The position numbers were made by a program, and so were the translations under genes. Positions 27,690 through 37,230 of a DNA stretch of 64,000 nt are shown piece by piece (position 1 is the stretch's first letter; the number at the start of each line of letters is the position of its first letter). This stretch comes from Bog-257 sp963846715 (lineage in GTDB: Bacteria; Acidobacteriota; Terriglobia; Terriglobales; Acidobacteriaceae), in assembly GCA_963846715.1 (NCBI GenBank), contig CAWJXA010000008.1:434001-498000 (forward strand), read 5' to 3'. The notes beneath the pieces are model-generated. The model made no database searches, was not told where the DNA came from, and was given only the letters and a program-made list of their open reading frames with translations.

Positions 27690-28050
27690 CAGCATTCATA
27701 CGGGATGAGGGCTTCAGAACAGCTCTCACTGCAATGGTCGCAGATTTGACTGGCAACGTAGCATCCTGACCTTGCCAAGGACCAAGAATGGAAATCCGCG
27801 CCACGTCCCTCTGAACTCGATGGCGACAGAAGCCCTGCGACAATTGAAGAGACACCGCCACGAAAAGAGCTCGGACTCTTCCTGGGTCTTCCTGAACGAG
27901 GATGGTGAAAAACTCAGAGGGCATCGCGACTGGTTCGAGCCGGCTCTGAGGGACTCAGGTGTGCCTAACTATTCCTGGCATTGCACGAGCCCCTCGTTTC
28001 CGTCTAGACTCGTCATGGTCGGTGATGCGACCGGTAAGTGTAAGAGGCAT
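27690..28050 (+). pseudogene. Decayed tyrosine-recombinase (integrase) fragment
   Basis: Pieces of a phage-type integrase catalytic domain lie in different frames. MRASEQLSLQWSQI starts at about 27704, then a one-base shift leads into DWQRSILTLPRTKNGNPRHV and PLNSMATEALRQL, WVFLNEDGEKL and HRDWFEPALRDSGVPNYSWHC. The canonical H-x-x-R block is degraded (SWHCTSPSFPSRLVMVG). The N-terminal domain and the Tyr are absent. It abuts tRNA-Leu at 28063, a common integration target, so this is probably a remnant of an integrated element. No matching attachment repeat was found by eye. Confidence 0.75.
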
Positions 28051-28062
28051 TTTGCAAGAAAT

Positions 28063-28147
28063 GCGAGAGTGGCGGAATTGGCAGACGCACCAGACTTAGG
28101 ATCTGGCGGGGAAACCCGTGGGGGTTCGAGTCCCCCCTTTCGCACCA
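28063..28147 (+). tRNA. tRNA-Leu (UAG)
   Basis: Acceptor GCGAGAG (28063-28069) pairs with CTTTCGC, followed by discriminator A and an encoded CCA at 28145-28147. The anticodon arm CCAGA-CTTAGGA-TCTGG has anticodon TAG. A long class II variable arm (CGGGGAAACCCG) and T-arm GGGGGTTCGAGTCCCCC complete the cloverleaf. It lies just after the integrase remnant. Confidence 0.97.
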
Positions 28148-28174
28148 TAATTCCTACTTCAGGTGACGCCTGCC

Positions 28175-29479
28175 TTACGGGTTGAACCCTGGAAGCTCCA
28201 CCCGCCTCGCAATGTGATCCTTAATCCAGTGGGGATCCCACCATTCCTTCGGATCAATCTGCACGCCGTCGAGCTGCATCGCAAAATGGATGTGGTCGCC
28301 TCCAGCCATGCCGGTTTGGCCGCTCAGGCCCATCACCTGGCCTTGCTTCACGGTGTCGCCTTCATGGACATCGATCCTACTGAGATGACCATAGATCGTC
28401 TGCAGTCCGTAGCCGTGGTCAACGACAATGCAGTTGCCGTAAATTCCCAGAGGAGCCGCATAAACAACCTTGCCGTCGTTAGCTGCTTCCACACCGACGT
28501 GCTGCGTAACCGCCAAGTCGTATCCCAGGTGAACCTGCTGATCGATCTTTTTGCCCTGGTAGATGTAATTGCGCACGTCGGCAAAGTTCGCCTCAGCCTG
28601 CGAATGCGGCTGCCGGATGAAAGGCCGGGACCACAGGAACTTGTCGGCGGTCTTGACTTGCAGATCGGAAAGCGTCTGGTTGTTGGCCTTGCGCATCTCG
28701 CTGTTGATTCTTACGAAGCGCGTCACCGGATCACCGGTTCCGTTCGGGTCAAGTTCGTTGATCACCTTATTAAGGAACGCATCGCTTACCTGTAAATCAT
28801 GCACCGTGTATTTCGGCTGCTCTTTCTTCGGAAACACGACCACGAGGGGGCTGGTCACATCGTTTCCGGCACCGTTCGTAGCGTAGACGACAGGAACGCT
28901 GTCGGCCGGCATGTTCCACGCGAATGCATAGAGTGAAAACAGACCCGGCTTGCCGCCCGGCATGGGCCAGGCGCGGAACTTCTGATCGCCCACGCGCACT
29001 CCTGCTTTTGTCCAACCGCCGGAAACACTGAACGTCGCCAAGTCTGCCATTCCCCGATACAGGTAGTGCTGTTCTGAATCAACGCTGAGACTCGGCGGTT
29101 GCGTAACCACCGTCACATCGCGTTCAACGCGGCCGGTTTTTCTAAGCAGGTCATTCGAGGTCGCTTCAACAATCAACTTCGCATTGCCTGCCCGCAACTG
29201 GGGAGTGGTCTTGACGCCCGCGATGAAGTTCCACGTACTATCGGGCGAGCTTGATGGCTGCGCCATCGCAAAGACTGGGTACCTTGCACCATTCTGCTCG
29301 ACGAACGCTTGCACGCCGCGAATGCCACGCGGATCGCGTACGTGGACGGTAATGGGAGTGGCTTGGCCCAGGGAGGCGACGGGGGGAGAAAGGTCTACAA
29401 CGGGTGTTGCCGATCGTGCCACTAAGAACACGATCAGCAACACAACAATCGCGACGACAACAAGAACAAATTTCTTCAC
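28175..29479 (-). CDS. Membrane-anchored M23 (LytM-type) peptidase
   Basis: A single TM helix near the start (KKFVLVVVAIVVLLIVFLVA) anchors a long extracytoplasmic part with beta-rich segments (ITVHVRDPRGIRGVQAFV). The C-terminal LytM domain contains HLGYDLAVTQHVGVEAANDGKV, YGNCIVVDHGYGLQTIYGHLS, GDTVKQGQVMGLSGQTG and GDHIHFAMQLDG. The zinc ligands H-x4-D and HIH are intact, so it is likely an active peptidoglycan DD-endopeptidase or an envelope protease. GTG 29479 is chosen (GGGAG about 10 bases upstream); the longer frame to 29563 adds an unrelated basic leader. Divergent from the permease at 29646. Confidence 0.9.
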   Translation of the reverse strand: MKKFVLVVVAIVVLLIVFLVARSATPVVDLSPPVASLGQATPITVHVRDPRGIRGVQAFVEQNGARYPVFAMAQPSSSPDSTWNFIAGVKTTPQLRAGNAKLIVEATSNDLLRKTGRVERDVTVVTQPPSLSVDSEQHYLYRGMADLATFSVSGGWTKAGVRVGDQKFRAWPMPGGKPGLFSLYAFAWNMPADSVPVVYATNGAGNDVTSPLVVVFPKKEQPKYTVHDLQVSDAFLNKVINELDPNGTGDPVTRFVRINSEMRKANNQTLSDLQVKTADKFLWSRPFIRQPHSQAEANFADVRNYIYQGKKIDQQVHLGYDLAVTQHVGVEAANDGKVVYAAPLGIYGNCIVVDHGYGLQTIYGHLSRIDVHEGDTVKQGQVMGLSGQTGMAGGDHIHFAMQLDGVQIDPKEWWDPHWIKDHIARRVELPGFNP

Positions 29480-29645
29480 ACGATATTGTAGCTCCCATGA
29501 ACACGAGCGCAGGTGAGGACGGGATGTTGAATTGGGTTCCTGCAGTTCTGCGCGGCGTACCAAGTCTTAGAGTTGTGCCACTCAACCCTGCTTCTGTTGG
29601 TGCCCCAGTTTAGACTCGGAATCATCCTCTACTACAGGAAAGGCC

Positions 29646-31024
29646 TTGTCCGTGTCCAACCTAACCGCCAACCGTCGGCCCCGCGCGCATCTGATGCGCA
29701 TTCTTGGCTTGGGCTTCGGTCTGGCGGTGGTATTTGGAAGCACTGTGGGCGTGGGCATTCTGCGACTGCCCGGCACCGTGGCCGCTCAACTGGGAGATCC
29801 TGTCCTGATCCTTGCGGTGTGGATTGCCGGCGGAGCTTACACGCTGCTGGGAGCGAACTCCATCGCTGAACTGGCGGCAATGCTCCCTCAGGCTGGCGGT
29901 TTCTATGTCTATGCCAGGCGCGCTTTTGGCCCCGCCGTCGGCTTCACCGTGGGATGGGGAGACTGGCTCAACAACTGCGCCGTCCTGGCATTCGGCTCGG
30001 TCGCAGCCGCGGAATATCTCTCTGCCTTGACATCTCACACGGCGGCCACGAAACTGCGGTCGCGCTGTTGCTGCTCGCGTCACTGACGCTGCTGCATTGG
30101 ATTGGGCTGCGACTCAGCAGCGTTGTTCTGCAATTGAGCAGCTCAGCGACCGCGATTACTCTTATTGCGCTGGCATGCGCGTGTTTCTTGCATCGCGGGA
30201 CGACGGGCTCAGCGATTCACCACGCATCCGCGGCCGCTCCTTCCAGCACGCTCGCCATCATGGCCGCGCTCATCGTGGCGTTTCGCGCAGTGATCGTGAC
30301 CTACGACGGCTGGTACGAAGCCATCTACTTCGCTGAGGAGGACAAGAACCCGGCCTCGAATCTGCCTCGGGCCATTATCGGCGGCGTTGTACTCATCGTC
30401 GCACTCTATGTGGCCATGAATGTGGGCTTCATGCGAGTCATGCCCATGGATCAACTGTCCGCGTCCAAGCTTCCCGCCGCCGACGCGGCACAGATCGTGT
30501 TTGCCTCCACTTCATTCGCCAGCCTGAGTGGCAAGTTCGTGACGCTTCTCTCGCTGCTGACGCTGATCAGTCTGGTCAATTCCGTAATGCTAGGCGCACC
30601 ACGTATCCTCTTTGCGATCGGGCGTGACGGTCTTTTCACGGACAGAATGACATCGGTGAGTACCACGGGAACACCGCGCCCGGCGTTGCTGCTATCGTCG
30701 CTGGTGGCCGCCATCCTGATCGCGAGTGGCACCTTTGAAAACATCGTGACCGTCGCCGCCTTCTTTGTGGCGTTCATCTACTGTCTTAACTATGTTGCGC
30801 TGTTCATCCTGCGTCGGCGTGAACCGGAGGCGCGACGTCCTTTTCGAGCCTTGGGCTATCCGTGGAGCACTGGCATCGTTCTGCTGGGTTCGATTCTCTT
30901 TCTGGCCGCGGCCATCCTTGGCGACCCAGCTGTCGCCCTGCGAGCATTTGCCCTTCTTGCTATCAGTGTGCCTGTGTATCTTTGGATGACGAGACGGTCC
31001 CGCCTCTCGAGGTCTGACTATTAA
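29646..31024 (+). CDS. APC-family amino acid permease, frameshifted
   Basis: The 5' part encodes GLGFGLAVVFGSTVGVGILRLP, an APC superfamily first helix with its G-S-x-V-G-x-G-I motif, up to SVAAAEYLSALTSH. Near 30045 that frame degenerates and stops at 30086, while the -1 frame continues ETAVALLLLASLTLLHWIGL and runs to 31024 with the rest of the fold (YDGWYEAIYFAEEDKNPASN, LLSLLTLISLVNSVMLGAPRI, FRALGYPWSTGIVLL). Joined, it is a normal ~450-residue permease of about 12 TM helices. Start is TTG 29646 or GTG 29652. It ends 11 bases before the DDAH gene, so it may import arginine-type substrates. Confidence 0.8.
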
Positions 31025-31035
31025 GGAGAAAGCTC

Positions 31036-31806
31036 TTGTACCGACACGCCATTGTGCGGACCCCTGGCGCGAATTTTGCCGACGGCTTGACCTCGGTTGA
31101 TCTGGGGGAACCAGTTTTTTCGAACGTTCTGGCCCAGCATGCCGCTTATTGCGATGCCCTTCGGCAATGTAGCTTGGATGTGCTGTGTCTCGACGCGGAC
31201 CTCCAGCATCCTGATTCCACGTTCGTCGAAGATGCTGCCGTGTTAACGCCGAATGCTGCCATCCTTACGCGGCCTGGCGCAGCCACCCGGCTGGGAGAAG
31301 TCGCGCAGATCAGAAAGGCTGTCGAACGCTTTTATCCGGTGATTCGCCAGATCGAGCCTCCCGGCACGCTTGATGGCGGCGATATCTGTGAAGCCGGAAC
31401 ACATTTCCTTCTAGGCATATCGCATCGCACGAACCCGGAAGGCGCCAGACAGCTCGCAGAATTTCTGGCGGCCGAAGGTTACACCTCGTCAACCAGCGAT
31501 ATCCGAAGCATGACTTCGATTCTGCATTTGAAGAGCGGGATATCGTATCTCGACAATAACAATTTGGTGGTCATGGAAGAGCTCGCCGATAGAGAAGAGT
31601 TCAAAGGATATGATCTTGTCCGCGTTCCCATGGAAGAGAGCTATGCGTGCAATTGCGTTCTGGTGAACGACCGCGTTCTGCTGCCGTCTGGCTTTCCATG
31701 GTTGAACTCAGCTCTGAAGGACCTTGGCTATAAACCTTTGCCCCTCGACATGTCAGAATTTCGCAAGATGGATGGCGGACTGAGCTGCTTATCACTGCGC
31801 TTCTGA
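31036..31806 (+). CDS. Dimethylarginine dimethylaminohydrolase-like (amidinotransferase fold) enzyme
   Basis: A 256-residue pentein-fold protein. The catalytic motifs are PDSTFVEDAAVL (substrate Asp/Glu), EPPGTLDGGDI, the His in RSMTSILHLKSGISYLD, and the nucleophilic Cys in MDGGLSCLSLRF at the C-terminus. DDAH converts methylarginines to citrulline plus methylamines; related enzymes hydrolyse arginine. It starts at TTG 31036 with AAGGAGAAAG upstream, 11 bases after the amino acid permease stop, consistent with a transporter-hydrolase pair. Substrate not certain. Confidence 0.85.
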   Translation: MYRHAIVRTPGANFADGLTSVDLGEPVFSNVLAQHAAYCDALRQCSLDVLCLDADLQHPDSTFVEDAAVLTPNAAILTRPGAATRLGEVAQIRKAVERFYPVIRQIEPPGTLDGGDICEAGTHFLLGISHRTNPEGARQLAEFLAAEGYTSSTSDIRSMTSILHLKSGISYLDNNNLVVMEELADREEFKGYDLVRVPMEESYACNCVLVNDRVLLPSGFPWLNSALKDLGYKPLPLDMSEFRKMDGGLSCLSLRF

Positions 31807-31976
31807 GGACACCCATCCCGGCGAACACCAGAGCTCGCGAGTGGACGCGGCTTCGGCTCGCACTCAGTTTTCGCTTATGCCAGTGCGGATACACTCTTCC
31901 ACTTCTTGGCCTTAACATGTGACAATCGCGCGACGCTGATTCCGACTAATCGAGGGTTTCGACAAGCGAGGTTCCA

Positions 31977-32327
31977 ATGTCTGAGAAAGCAGCCGGCAGC
32001 GGCTTGACGCTTGCCGTTGAACGTTACACCAACGCCGTCGTGGTGCGATGCAGTGGCAGGTTGGTGGCAGGGGTAAATGAGCGCCTCTACCTCGATGTCA
32101 GACAGCTGATTCCAGACTCGAAACGAATCGTGCTGGATTTGGCGGAGCTCACGCACATGGACAGCATGGGCCTCGGCACCCTGGTTCGACTGTACGCTTC
32201 CGCCAAGTCGGCGGGCTGCACTTTGGAACTCAAGAACGTCGGCAAACCGATTCGACATCTGCTTGGTGTGACCCATCTTTTATCGGTATTGGAGATCATT
32301 GGCGAAAACAACATCAGGCTAGGTTGA
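31977..32327 (+). CDS. STAS-domain protein (anti-sigma factor antagonist type)
   Basis: A single STAS domain of 116 residues: LTLAVERYTNAVVVRCSGRLV, then IVLDLAELTHMDSMGLGTLVRL with the Ser of the DSMGLG phosphorylation site, and the last helix. This resembles SpoIIAA/RsbV antagonists that bind anti-sigma kinases. No kinase partner is adjacent, so its target is unknown. It is a lone plus-strand gene ending convergently with the GT-C gene at 32407. Confidence 0.9.
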   Translation: MSEKAAGSGLTLAVERYTNAVVVRCSGRLVAGVNERLYLDVRQLIPDSKRIVLDLAELTHMDSMGLGTLVRLYASAKSAGCTLELKNVGKPIRHLLGVTHLLSVLEIIGENNIRLG

Positions 32328-32406
32328 ACCATACGTTGACGAACTAACTGCGGTGGCTACCTTGGATTAGGCAGATCTCGGCGGATTTCCGCATGGCGGG
32401 GCGTCA

Positions 32407-34083
32407 CTACCAGTTTCGACGGAGAACCAGGAAGTCCTTGTCGATATTCGACGCCGAAAGAAACAGTTTTTTGTCGTCCTCTGGGGTCACGGCGAATTCG
32501 CGATCAAGATGATACTCATACTTCAGAAACAGGCCGTCCGGCTGCTTCACGAAATCGTCGTATTCGCTCCTTCGCAGAACCAGATAGTCCGGGTGGAGAT
32601 ATGCCCAGAGCTGGAGCGTCTTCCAAACCCGGGGATATTTGTGTGCCTGAAGCCAGCGAACGACTTTTCGACTGCACAGTCCGGGGTAATCGTAGTAAGT
32701 GCGCCGCGAGTAATAACCGATATAGCCTAGCGGCTCGCCGGCAATGGTTGTCTGCGGCGGGGTATGCGACAGATAGATGCCGATGGCCATGCGCACCTTG
32801 CTTTCCACCAGCATCTGGATATTGCGTTCCGCACGAAATGTAGTTGGCAATACCACCGCGAAGGTGGTGAGATATACCACCGCGACCAGCCATGAAAAAA
32901 CTACGCCGGCACGAGCAGGGAGAAAACCGGCGATGTCGGCGACTCCCTTGGCCAGCAGGAGCACGAGTACCGCGCAAAGCGGAACAGCATACCACCCGAA
33001 GCGGCCGGGAGCCCGGAAGGTGAAAAATGCTGCCAGCAGGAAGGCGATTGTGTAAACCGGCCAGAAGCGCCAGCGGCGGCGCACTAATTCAGCGATAAAG
33101 CCAATCGCGATGACCGCACAACAGATCTTTATTATCCAATACCCCGGAATCAGCGGTATAAAACCGGTCCCATGACCACCAAATACCGGCTCGAGAGGAG
33201 CGATAAAGTCGCCGATCAAGTACCAGCGAGCGGCGCCAAGCAGCACTCGGAGAGACGAAGCGGTTTCCCAATAGCCGACGTATCCCAAACTCTTCGCGAC
33301 AATGGTGTTGGGGATGGGGCTGCCGTAATAAAGGGTTGTGAAGATAATCCAGGGCCCGTAGAGAGCACACACCAGACCGACAAATTTGAGGAGCGGCTTG
33401 ACGGTCCTCTGGCGGTAAGAGGTGAAGGCGACAGCCACGAAGGCGATAGCGGCCCAGAGGACGAAGTCGGGCCGGACAAGAAGGCACAACCCCGATGTAA
33501 TTCCAGTGGCCGTGATGTTTCCGGAAAGCAGGAAATAGATACTGGCAAGCAGAATCGCGGTGGCCAATTGGGTTTCCATGCCGGCCATTCCCCACAGGAT
33601 CTGGTGATGCTCGACCGCGAGGTAGCCGCCTGCGAGAACAGCGGCTGCACGGCTGGACGGCGCCAGATACTCCCGCATGATCCTATAGCCGAACCACACT
33701 GCCACCGGGCCGGCCAAGAGCGATAGCAGCTTTTGAAATGGCAATCCCCAGCCGACGTGAAAGCGGTCGGCAAGCAATGGCACCAGTACGCTGATGGGGC
33801 TGGTGAATCCGTAGAGAGGCTTGGGGTCGTCGATCCTAAAATGAGTGAGACCCAACCCGTGATAAAAGTTTTCGGAGTGAAGAACGGTGATGAGTGCGTC
33901 TTCCCAGGTTCGTTGGGTATAAATCCAGAAGACCAGCCGCAGCAGAAAGGCCAGGGCCATCAAGCCGACCAGCCATGGATCGTCGGGATGGAGCGCAGCG
34001 AGCTTGGCCGATAGGGACGAGGGTGCGGAGTGCACCTCCCTCGCAACAATGATCGTGGGTGCGATCGCTTGTGCCTGATCCAT
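32407..34083 (-). CDS. GT-C-like polytopic glycosyltransferase
   Basis: A protein of about 558 residues with roughly 11 TM segments. After the first TM (WLVGLMALAFLLRLVFWIY) the loop reads TWEDALITVLHSENFYHGLGL and PKPLYGFTSPISVLVP, with an acidic pair (Glu-Asp) where GT-C enzymes carry catalytic acids. GMAGMETQLATAILLASIYFLL and LLVRPDFVLWAAIAF follow. The C-terminal ~130 residues are soluble. It likely transfers a sugar from a lipid carrier to an envelope acceptor outside the membrane; the substrate is unknown. A short N-terminal extension (about 35 residues) precedes the first TM. Confidence 0.78.
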   Translation of the reverse strand: MDQAQAIAPTIIVAREVHSAPSSLSAKLAALHPDDPWLVGLMALAFLLRLVFWIYTQRTWEDALITVLHSENFYHGLGLTHFRIDDPKPLYGFTSPISVLVPLLADRFHVGWGLPFQKLLSLLAGPVAVWFGYRIMREYLAPSSRAAAVLAGGYLAVEHHQILWGMAGMETQLATAILLASIYFLLSGNITATGITSGLCLLVRPDFVLWAAIAFVAVAFTSYRQRTVKPLLKFVGLVCALYGPWIIFTTLYYGSPIPNTIVAKSLGYVGYWETASSLRVLLGAARWYLIGDFIAPLEPVFGGHGTGFIPLIPGYWIIKICCAVIAIGFIAELVRRRWRFWPVYTIAFLLAAFFTFRAPGRFGWYAVPLCAVLVLLLAKGVADIAGFLPARAGVVFSWLVAVVYLTTFAVVLPTTFRAERNIQMLVESKVRMAIGIYLSHTPPQTTIAGEPLGYIGYYSRRTYYDYPGLCSRKVVRWLQAHKYPRVWKTLQLWAYLHPDYLVLRRSEYDDFVKQPDGLFLKYEYHLDREFAVTPEDDKKLFLSASNIDKDFLVLRRNW

Positions 34084-34252
34084 TACGGCAACCTATGGTG
34101 CGCCAATTCTATTCCATCAGGAGACTGATTCTCGCGGAATAACTTTTCCCAATTTGGGCAAGCAAAGTGGGCAGTCTACGTGCTTGCTCGTGCGTCAATC
34201 ATCAGCCCGGCACTGTAGAGTGATGGCACGTGGAATTCTGACTGAGGTCGCG

Positions 34253-34954
34253 CTACTTCGCTTCCAACACCAGGAAGTAATCCATCTTGTCTGCCTTGAC
34301 CAGGTCGTCATGCTCTTCCACTAAACGATATCCGGCCTGCTCTGCCTCATGAAGCACTACTTCCTTTTGTACGCCGTGATCTTGGCCGTTGCCGGTGCGG
34401 TCGATTATGCCGACGCGAGCGTTGGGTTTCAACGACGTCCGCAGATTGCGCAATAGAACAACTGGATTCGCCACCTCGTGGTAGGTCTTCAATAACAGCA
34501 CGGCATCGACGGCGTCGGCGGGTAGTTCGGGATTGTCGGGTTTGCTCAGGACCGTCTTCACGTTGGGCAGATGCTCCTGCTGGGCCCGGTCGGCGATATG
34601 ACGGATCGCCTCGGGATTAATGTCCACGGCATAAACCAGGCCGCTGCCGGTCACTCGCTTTGCCGCCCGCACTGTGAACCATCCTGAACCAGCGCCAATA
34701 TCGGCGACCGTCTTCCCGGGCGAGATAGAAAGGATGTACATCACGCGATTGATGTGGAGCTTCTCGTCGCGTCCCGGCGATTCGAAGATGGAAAGGTCGC
34801 CGGTATAGGGGGTGCTGGTTTTGCGAGATTGGGTTGCTGACTGTTGGGCCCATGGCCGGGGCGGCATGAGCAAGCCGACAGATAGAAGCAGCGTACAGAA
34901 AAAAGCAAACCGCCTGGAACTCAATGCAGACCCCCGTGAATTCGTCAGATGCAA
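34253..34954 (-). CDS. Exported class I SAM-dependent methyltransferase-like protein
   Basis: A signal peptide is clear (FAFFCTLLLSVGLLMPPRPWAQ). The body is a Rossmann methyltransferase: VADIGAGSGWFTVRAAKRV (motif I), VYAVDINPEAIRHI (motif II), DAVLLLKTYHEVANPVVLLRN (motifs IV/V) and VGIIDRTG. SAM is not expected outside the cytoplasm, so either the enzyme is retained on the membrane or it serves another role. Start at ATG 34954 gives 233 residues. No operon partner is evident. Confidence 0.82.
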   Translation of the reverse strand: MHLTNSRGSALSSRRFAFFCTLLLSVGLLMPPRPWAQQSATQSRKTSTPYTGDLSIFESPGRDEKLHINRVMYILSISPGKTVADIGAGSGWFTVRAAKRVTGSGLVYAVDINPEAIRHIADRAQQEHLPNVKTVLSKPDNPELPADAVDAVLLLKTYHEVANPVVLLRNLRTSLKPNARVGIIDRTGNGQDHGVQKEVVLHEAEQAGYRLVEEHDDLVKADKMDYFLVLEAK

Positions 34955-35089
34955 CCATCATGACACCTTGGCCCGCGTTGCGGAGTGCAACCTGTCACAT
35001 TTATGGGCTGTGTAACAGCAATTTCCGTTTGAGAAAACGAGTAACGCGACGCTGTCGCTAGGATTATTCATCGAGCGCAAGTCATCAGG

Positions 35090-36934
35090 CTAGTTGCCGG
35101 CCCCCGACAACAATCCGTAAACGCTCAATTGGTTGGCCGTCCCAACAAACACCTTGCCGTTCGCAATAGTGGGGACAGTAAATTTCGAGGCGGGACCGGG
35201 ATTATCGCGAGCCAGGCGTTGGTTGGAGTTATACAGCTCGCGTCCCAGATTCTTCGCGTCGTAGGCGTGCAGAACGGCGGCTCCGGGCTTTGGCGCATAG
35301 TAGGCGTCGGTCTGCACCGCCCACACGATACCGTTCTTGTTGCCATTCGCGGATACGCTCACGGTGTTACGGGTCATAGAGTAGATAGCTTGCGTCTGCG
35401 AGGCCGCCGGGCGCGCCAGCATTCCCTTGCGCAGGCTGAAAGCCCGTATCGAATCCTTGGACGAACTGACCCCAGATCCAAAATAGAGGTAGCCATTCCA
35501 ATAAGCGGGAGTACCCATCTGCTCGCGGAGTCCAGAGATTTCCTGTACCACCTGCGGATTGCGATTGCCATCGGCCCCGTAGCCGCCCAGGCTGTCGCGG
35601 TTGAGGAGGTAAACATGACCGTTCTTCCCACTGGTAACTGCGAGATGCGGGTATACACCTGGCTGATCTGGCAATAAAACCACCCCTGCCGATCCCAGAT
35701 CCAGATCGTCGCGCGCCATTTTCGCCTGGTTGAATGGAGTGAAGTAATCCAGCAAGGACAAACCGCCGGGCGCCGGCTTTAACTTCACGACGCTGTCGCC
35801 GAAGTTTGCTCCGGGCTGTTCGCCGAAGGCGTCGAAGGGGCCATTGGCAACCGAGAGATAAAGGTTACCGTCGCTATCGGCGGAGATGCCGCATCCGCTC
35901 ATCCAGATGCCGCCCTGGTAGCCGTTGGGGGTGGTAACCCAGCTTCCCGTTTGCTTCAGCGTGGTCGCGTCATAGGCAATCACCCATCCGTGATACGCAC
36001 CGAAATCGCCGTACGACGCAAAGGCAATGTATAACCTGCCGCGATCAAGAAGCAGCGCGGCCCGTTGCAAGTGAAAGCGGGAGTCAAATGTGAGAACGCC
36101 ATCTAAACTTTCTTGAGCGAGACCGGGATAGGCCGCCTGAATAGGCTGCGGGCCGCCGAGCTTTTCTGCACCTGAAGCCAGATCGAGAGCATGAAGGCGA
36201 TGGTAAAAAGCGCCGTTCTCCTTGGTAGCGGCCACGACATAGATGGTGTTGGTCGATACATCAATGACCGGAGTGCTGGTGATTCCTATCTCCGGCACGA
36301 TGTCACTGGCGTTTACGTCCGCTGGGGTCAGGGTCGAAATACCAGCGTCAAGATTGAGGAAGTTGACACGCCATAGGGGCGTGGCCGAACTGGAGTCCGC
36401 ATCGAAGGCATAGACGCTGCTGTGCTGAGTGGCCACAACGACCACATTGTGAACACCGTTTCCCGGGATTGCGATCTGCGGCATGTATAGCGGCTGCGCA
36501 TAAACATAGCCATCGAGCGGATAGGAGTAGAGCTTGCCAAACCGCGAAGCATTCACGTTAGCCGGCGTCAGTACCGTCTCCGTGAGGTATTGCCCGGTGC
36601 GCGCATTGTCATTGTGATAGGTGCTGACAGCGGTCAGGACCGAATGTCCGGAGGTGACCGCTCCGTTGGACGCGAATTGGGTGGAGGCGGCGACAAAGTC
36701 GGCGCCGTTGGTGTCCGCTGACTGCTCCCGTTTCCAGTCACGTACCTGAAACAGTGCCACCAGCAGGGCCATACCCACGCCCACGGAAAGCAATTGTGAG
36801 CGACTGCGCGACAAGGCGAACGCCATTTTGGCGAAATTGCGCAGACCAAAGTAGGCTATGGCTCCGGATCCGAGGCAGAGCAGCAGCACTGCAAGCGGGG
36901 TTTCCACCAGTGTTCGAGGGAAATGCAGATGCAT
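35090..36934 (-). CDS. Membrane-anchored PQQ-like beta-propeller protein
   Basis: Two N-terminal TM segments (VETPLAVLLLCLGSGAIAYFG and LLSVGVGMALLVALFQV) are followed by a propeller of repeated units: YHNDNARTGQYLTETVLTPANV, SRFGKLYSYPLDGYVYAQPLY, VVVATQHSSVYAFDADS, GITSTPVIDVSTNTIYVVAA, VTSGKNGHVYLLNRDSLGGYG. The blade pattern resembles PQQ-dependent dehydrogenases and the pyrrolo-quinoline repeat family, but no catalytic or PQQ-binding set is evident. Likely an extracytoplasmic scaffold or binding protein of 614 residues. No operon partner. Confidence 0.82.
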   Translation of the reverse strand: MHLHFPRTLVETPLAVLLLCLGSGAIAYFGLRNFAKMAFALSRSRSQLLSVGVGMALLVALFQVRDWKREQSADTNGADFVAASTQFASNGAVTSGHSVLTAVSTYHNDNARTGQYLTETVLTPANVNASRFGKLYSYPLDGYVYAQPLYMPQIAIPGNGVHNVVVVATQHSSVYAFDADSSSATPLWRVNFLNLDAGISTLTPADVNASDIVPEIGITSTPVIDVSTNTIYVVAATKENGAFYHRLHALDLASGAEKLGGPQPIQAAYPGLAQESLDGVLTFDSRFHLQRAALLLDRGRLYIAFASYGDFGAYHGWVIAYDATTLKQTGSWVTTPNGYQGGIWMSGCGISADSDGNLYLSVANGPFDAFGEQPGANFGDSVVKLKPAPGGLSLLDYFTPFNQAKMARDDLDLGSAGVVLLPDQPGVYPHLAVTSGKNGHVYLLNRDSLGGYGADGNRNPQVVQEISGLREQMGTPAYWNGYLYFGSGVSSSKDSIRAFSLRKGMLARPAASQTQAIYSMTRNTVSVSANGNKNGIVWAVQTDAYYAPKPGAAVLHAYDAKNLGRELYNSNQRLARDNPGPASKFTVPTIANGKVFVGTANQLSVYGLLSGAGN

Positions 36935-37230
36935 AACGTTCAGAACTTGCAGTTGTACTTAGCTTCCTAACACCGGAATGGAATCAAAGTGGTGACACGC
37001 GTGGCACGTTCTCACTTCGCGGCACGTTCTGAATAAGATGCGCTCTTCCATCCCGATGATGCACACTGCAATGCCAGCCAAACGCAAGCGGACATTCTGG
37101 CGAACTTCAACAGGCGGAGACAGATTGTTAAGAAGTGTTTCCGGGGGAATTTGGCGCGCAGGGCATCCTTAGCCTTTCGATTGGATCAGCCGTAGGCGGC
37201 AGCAATCGGTCACCGTGTAGAATCGAAGGC

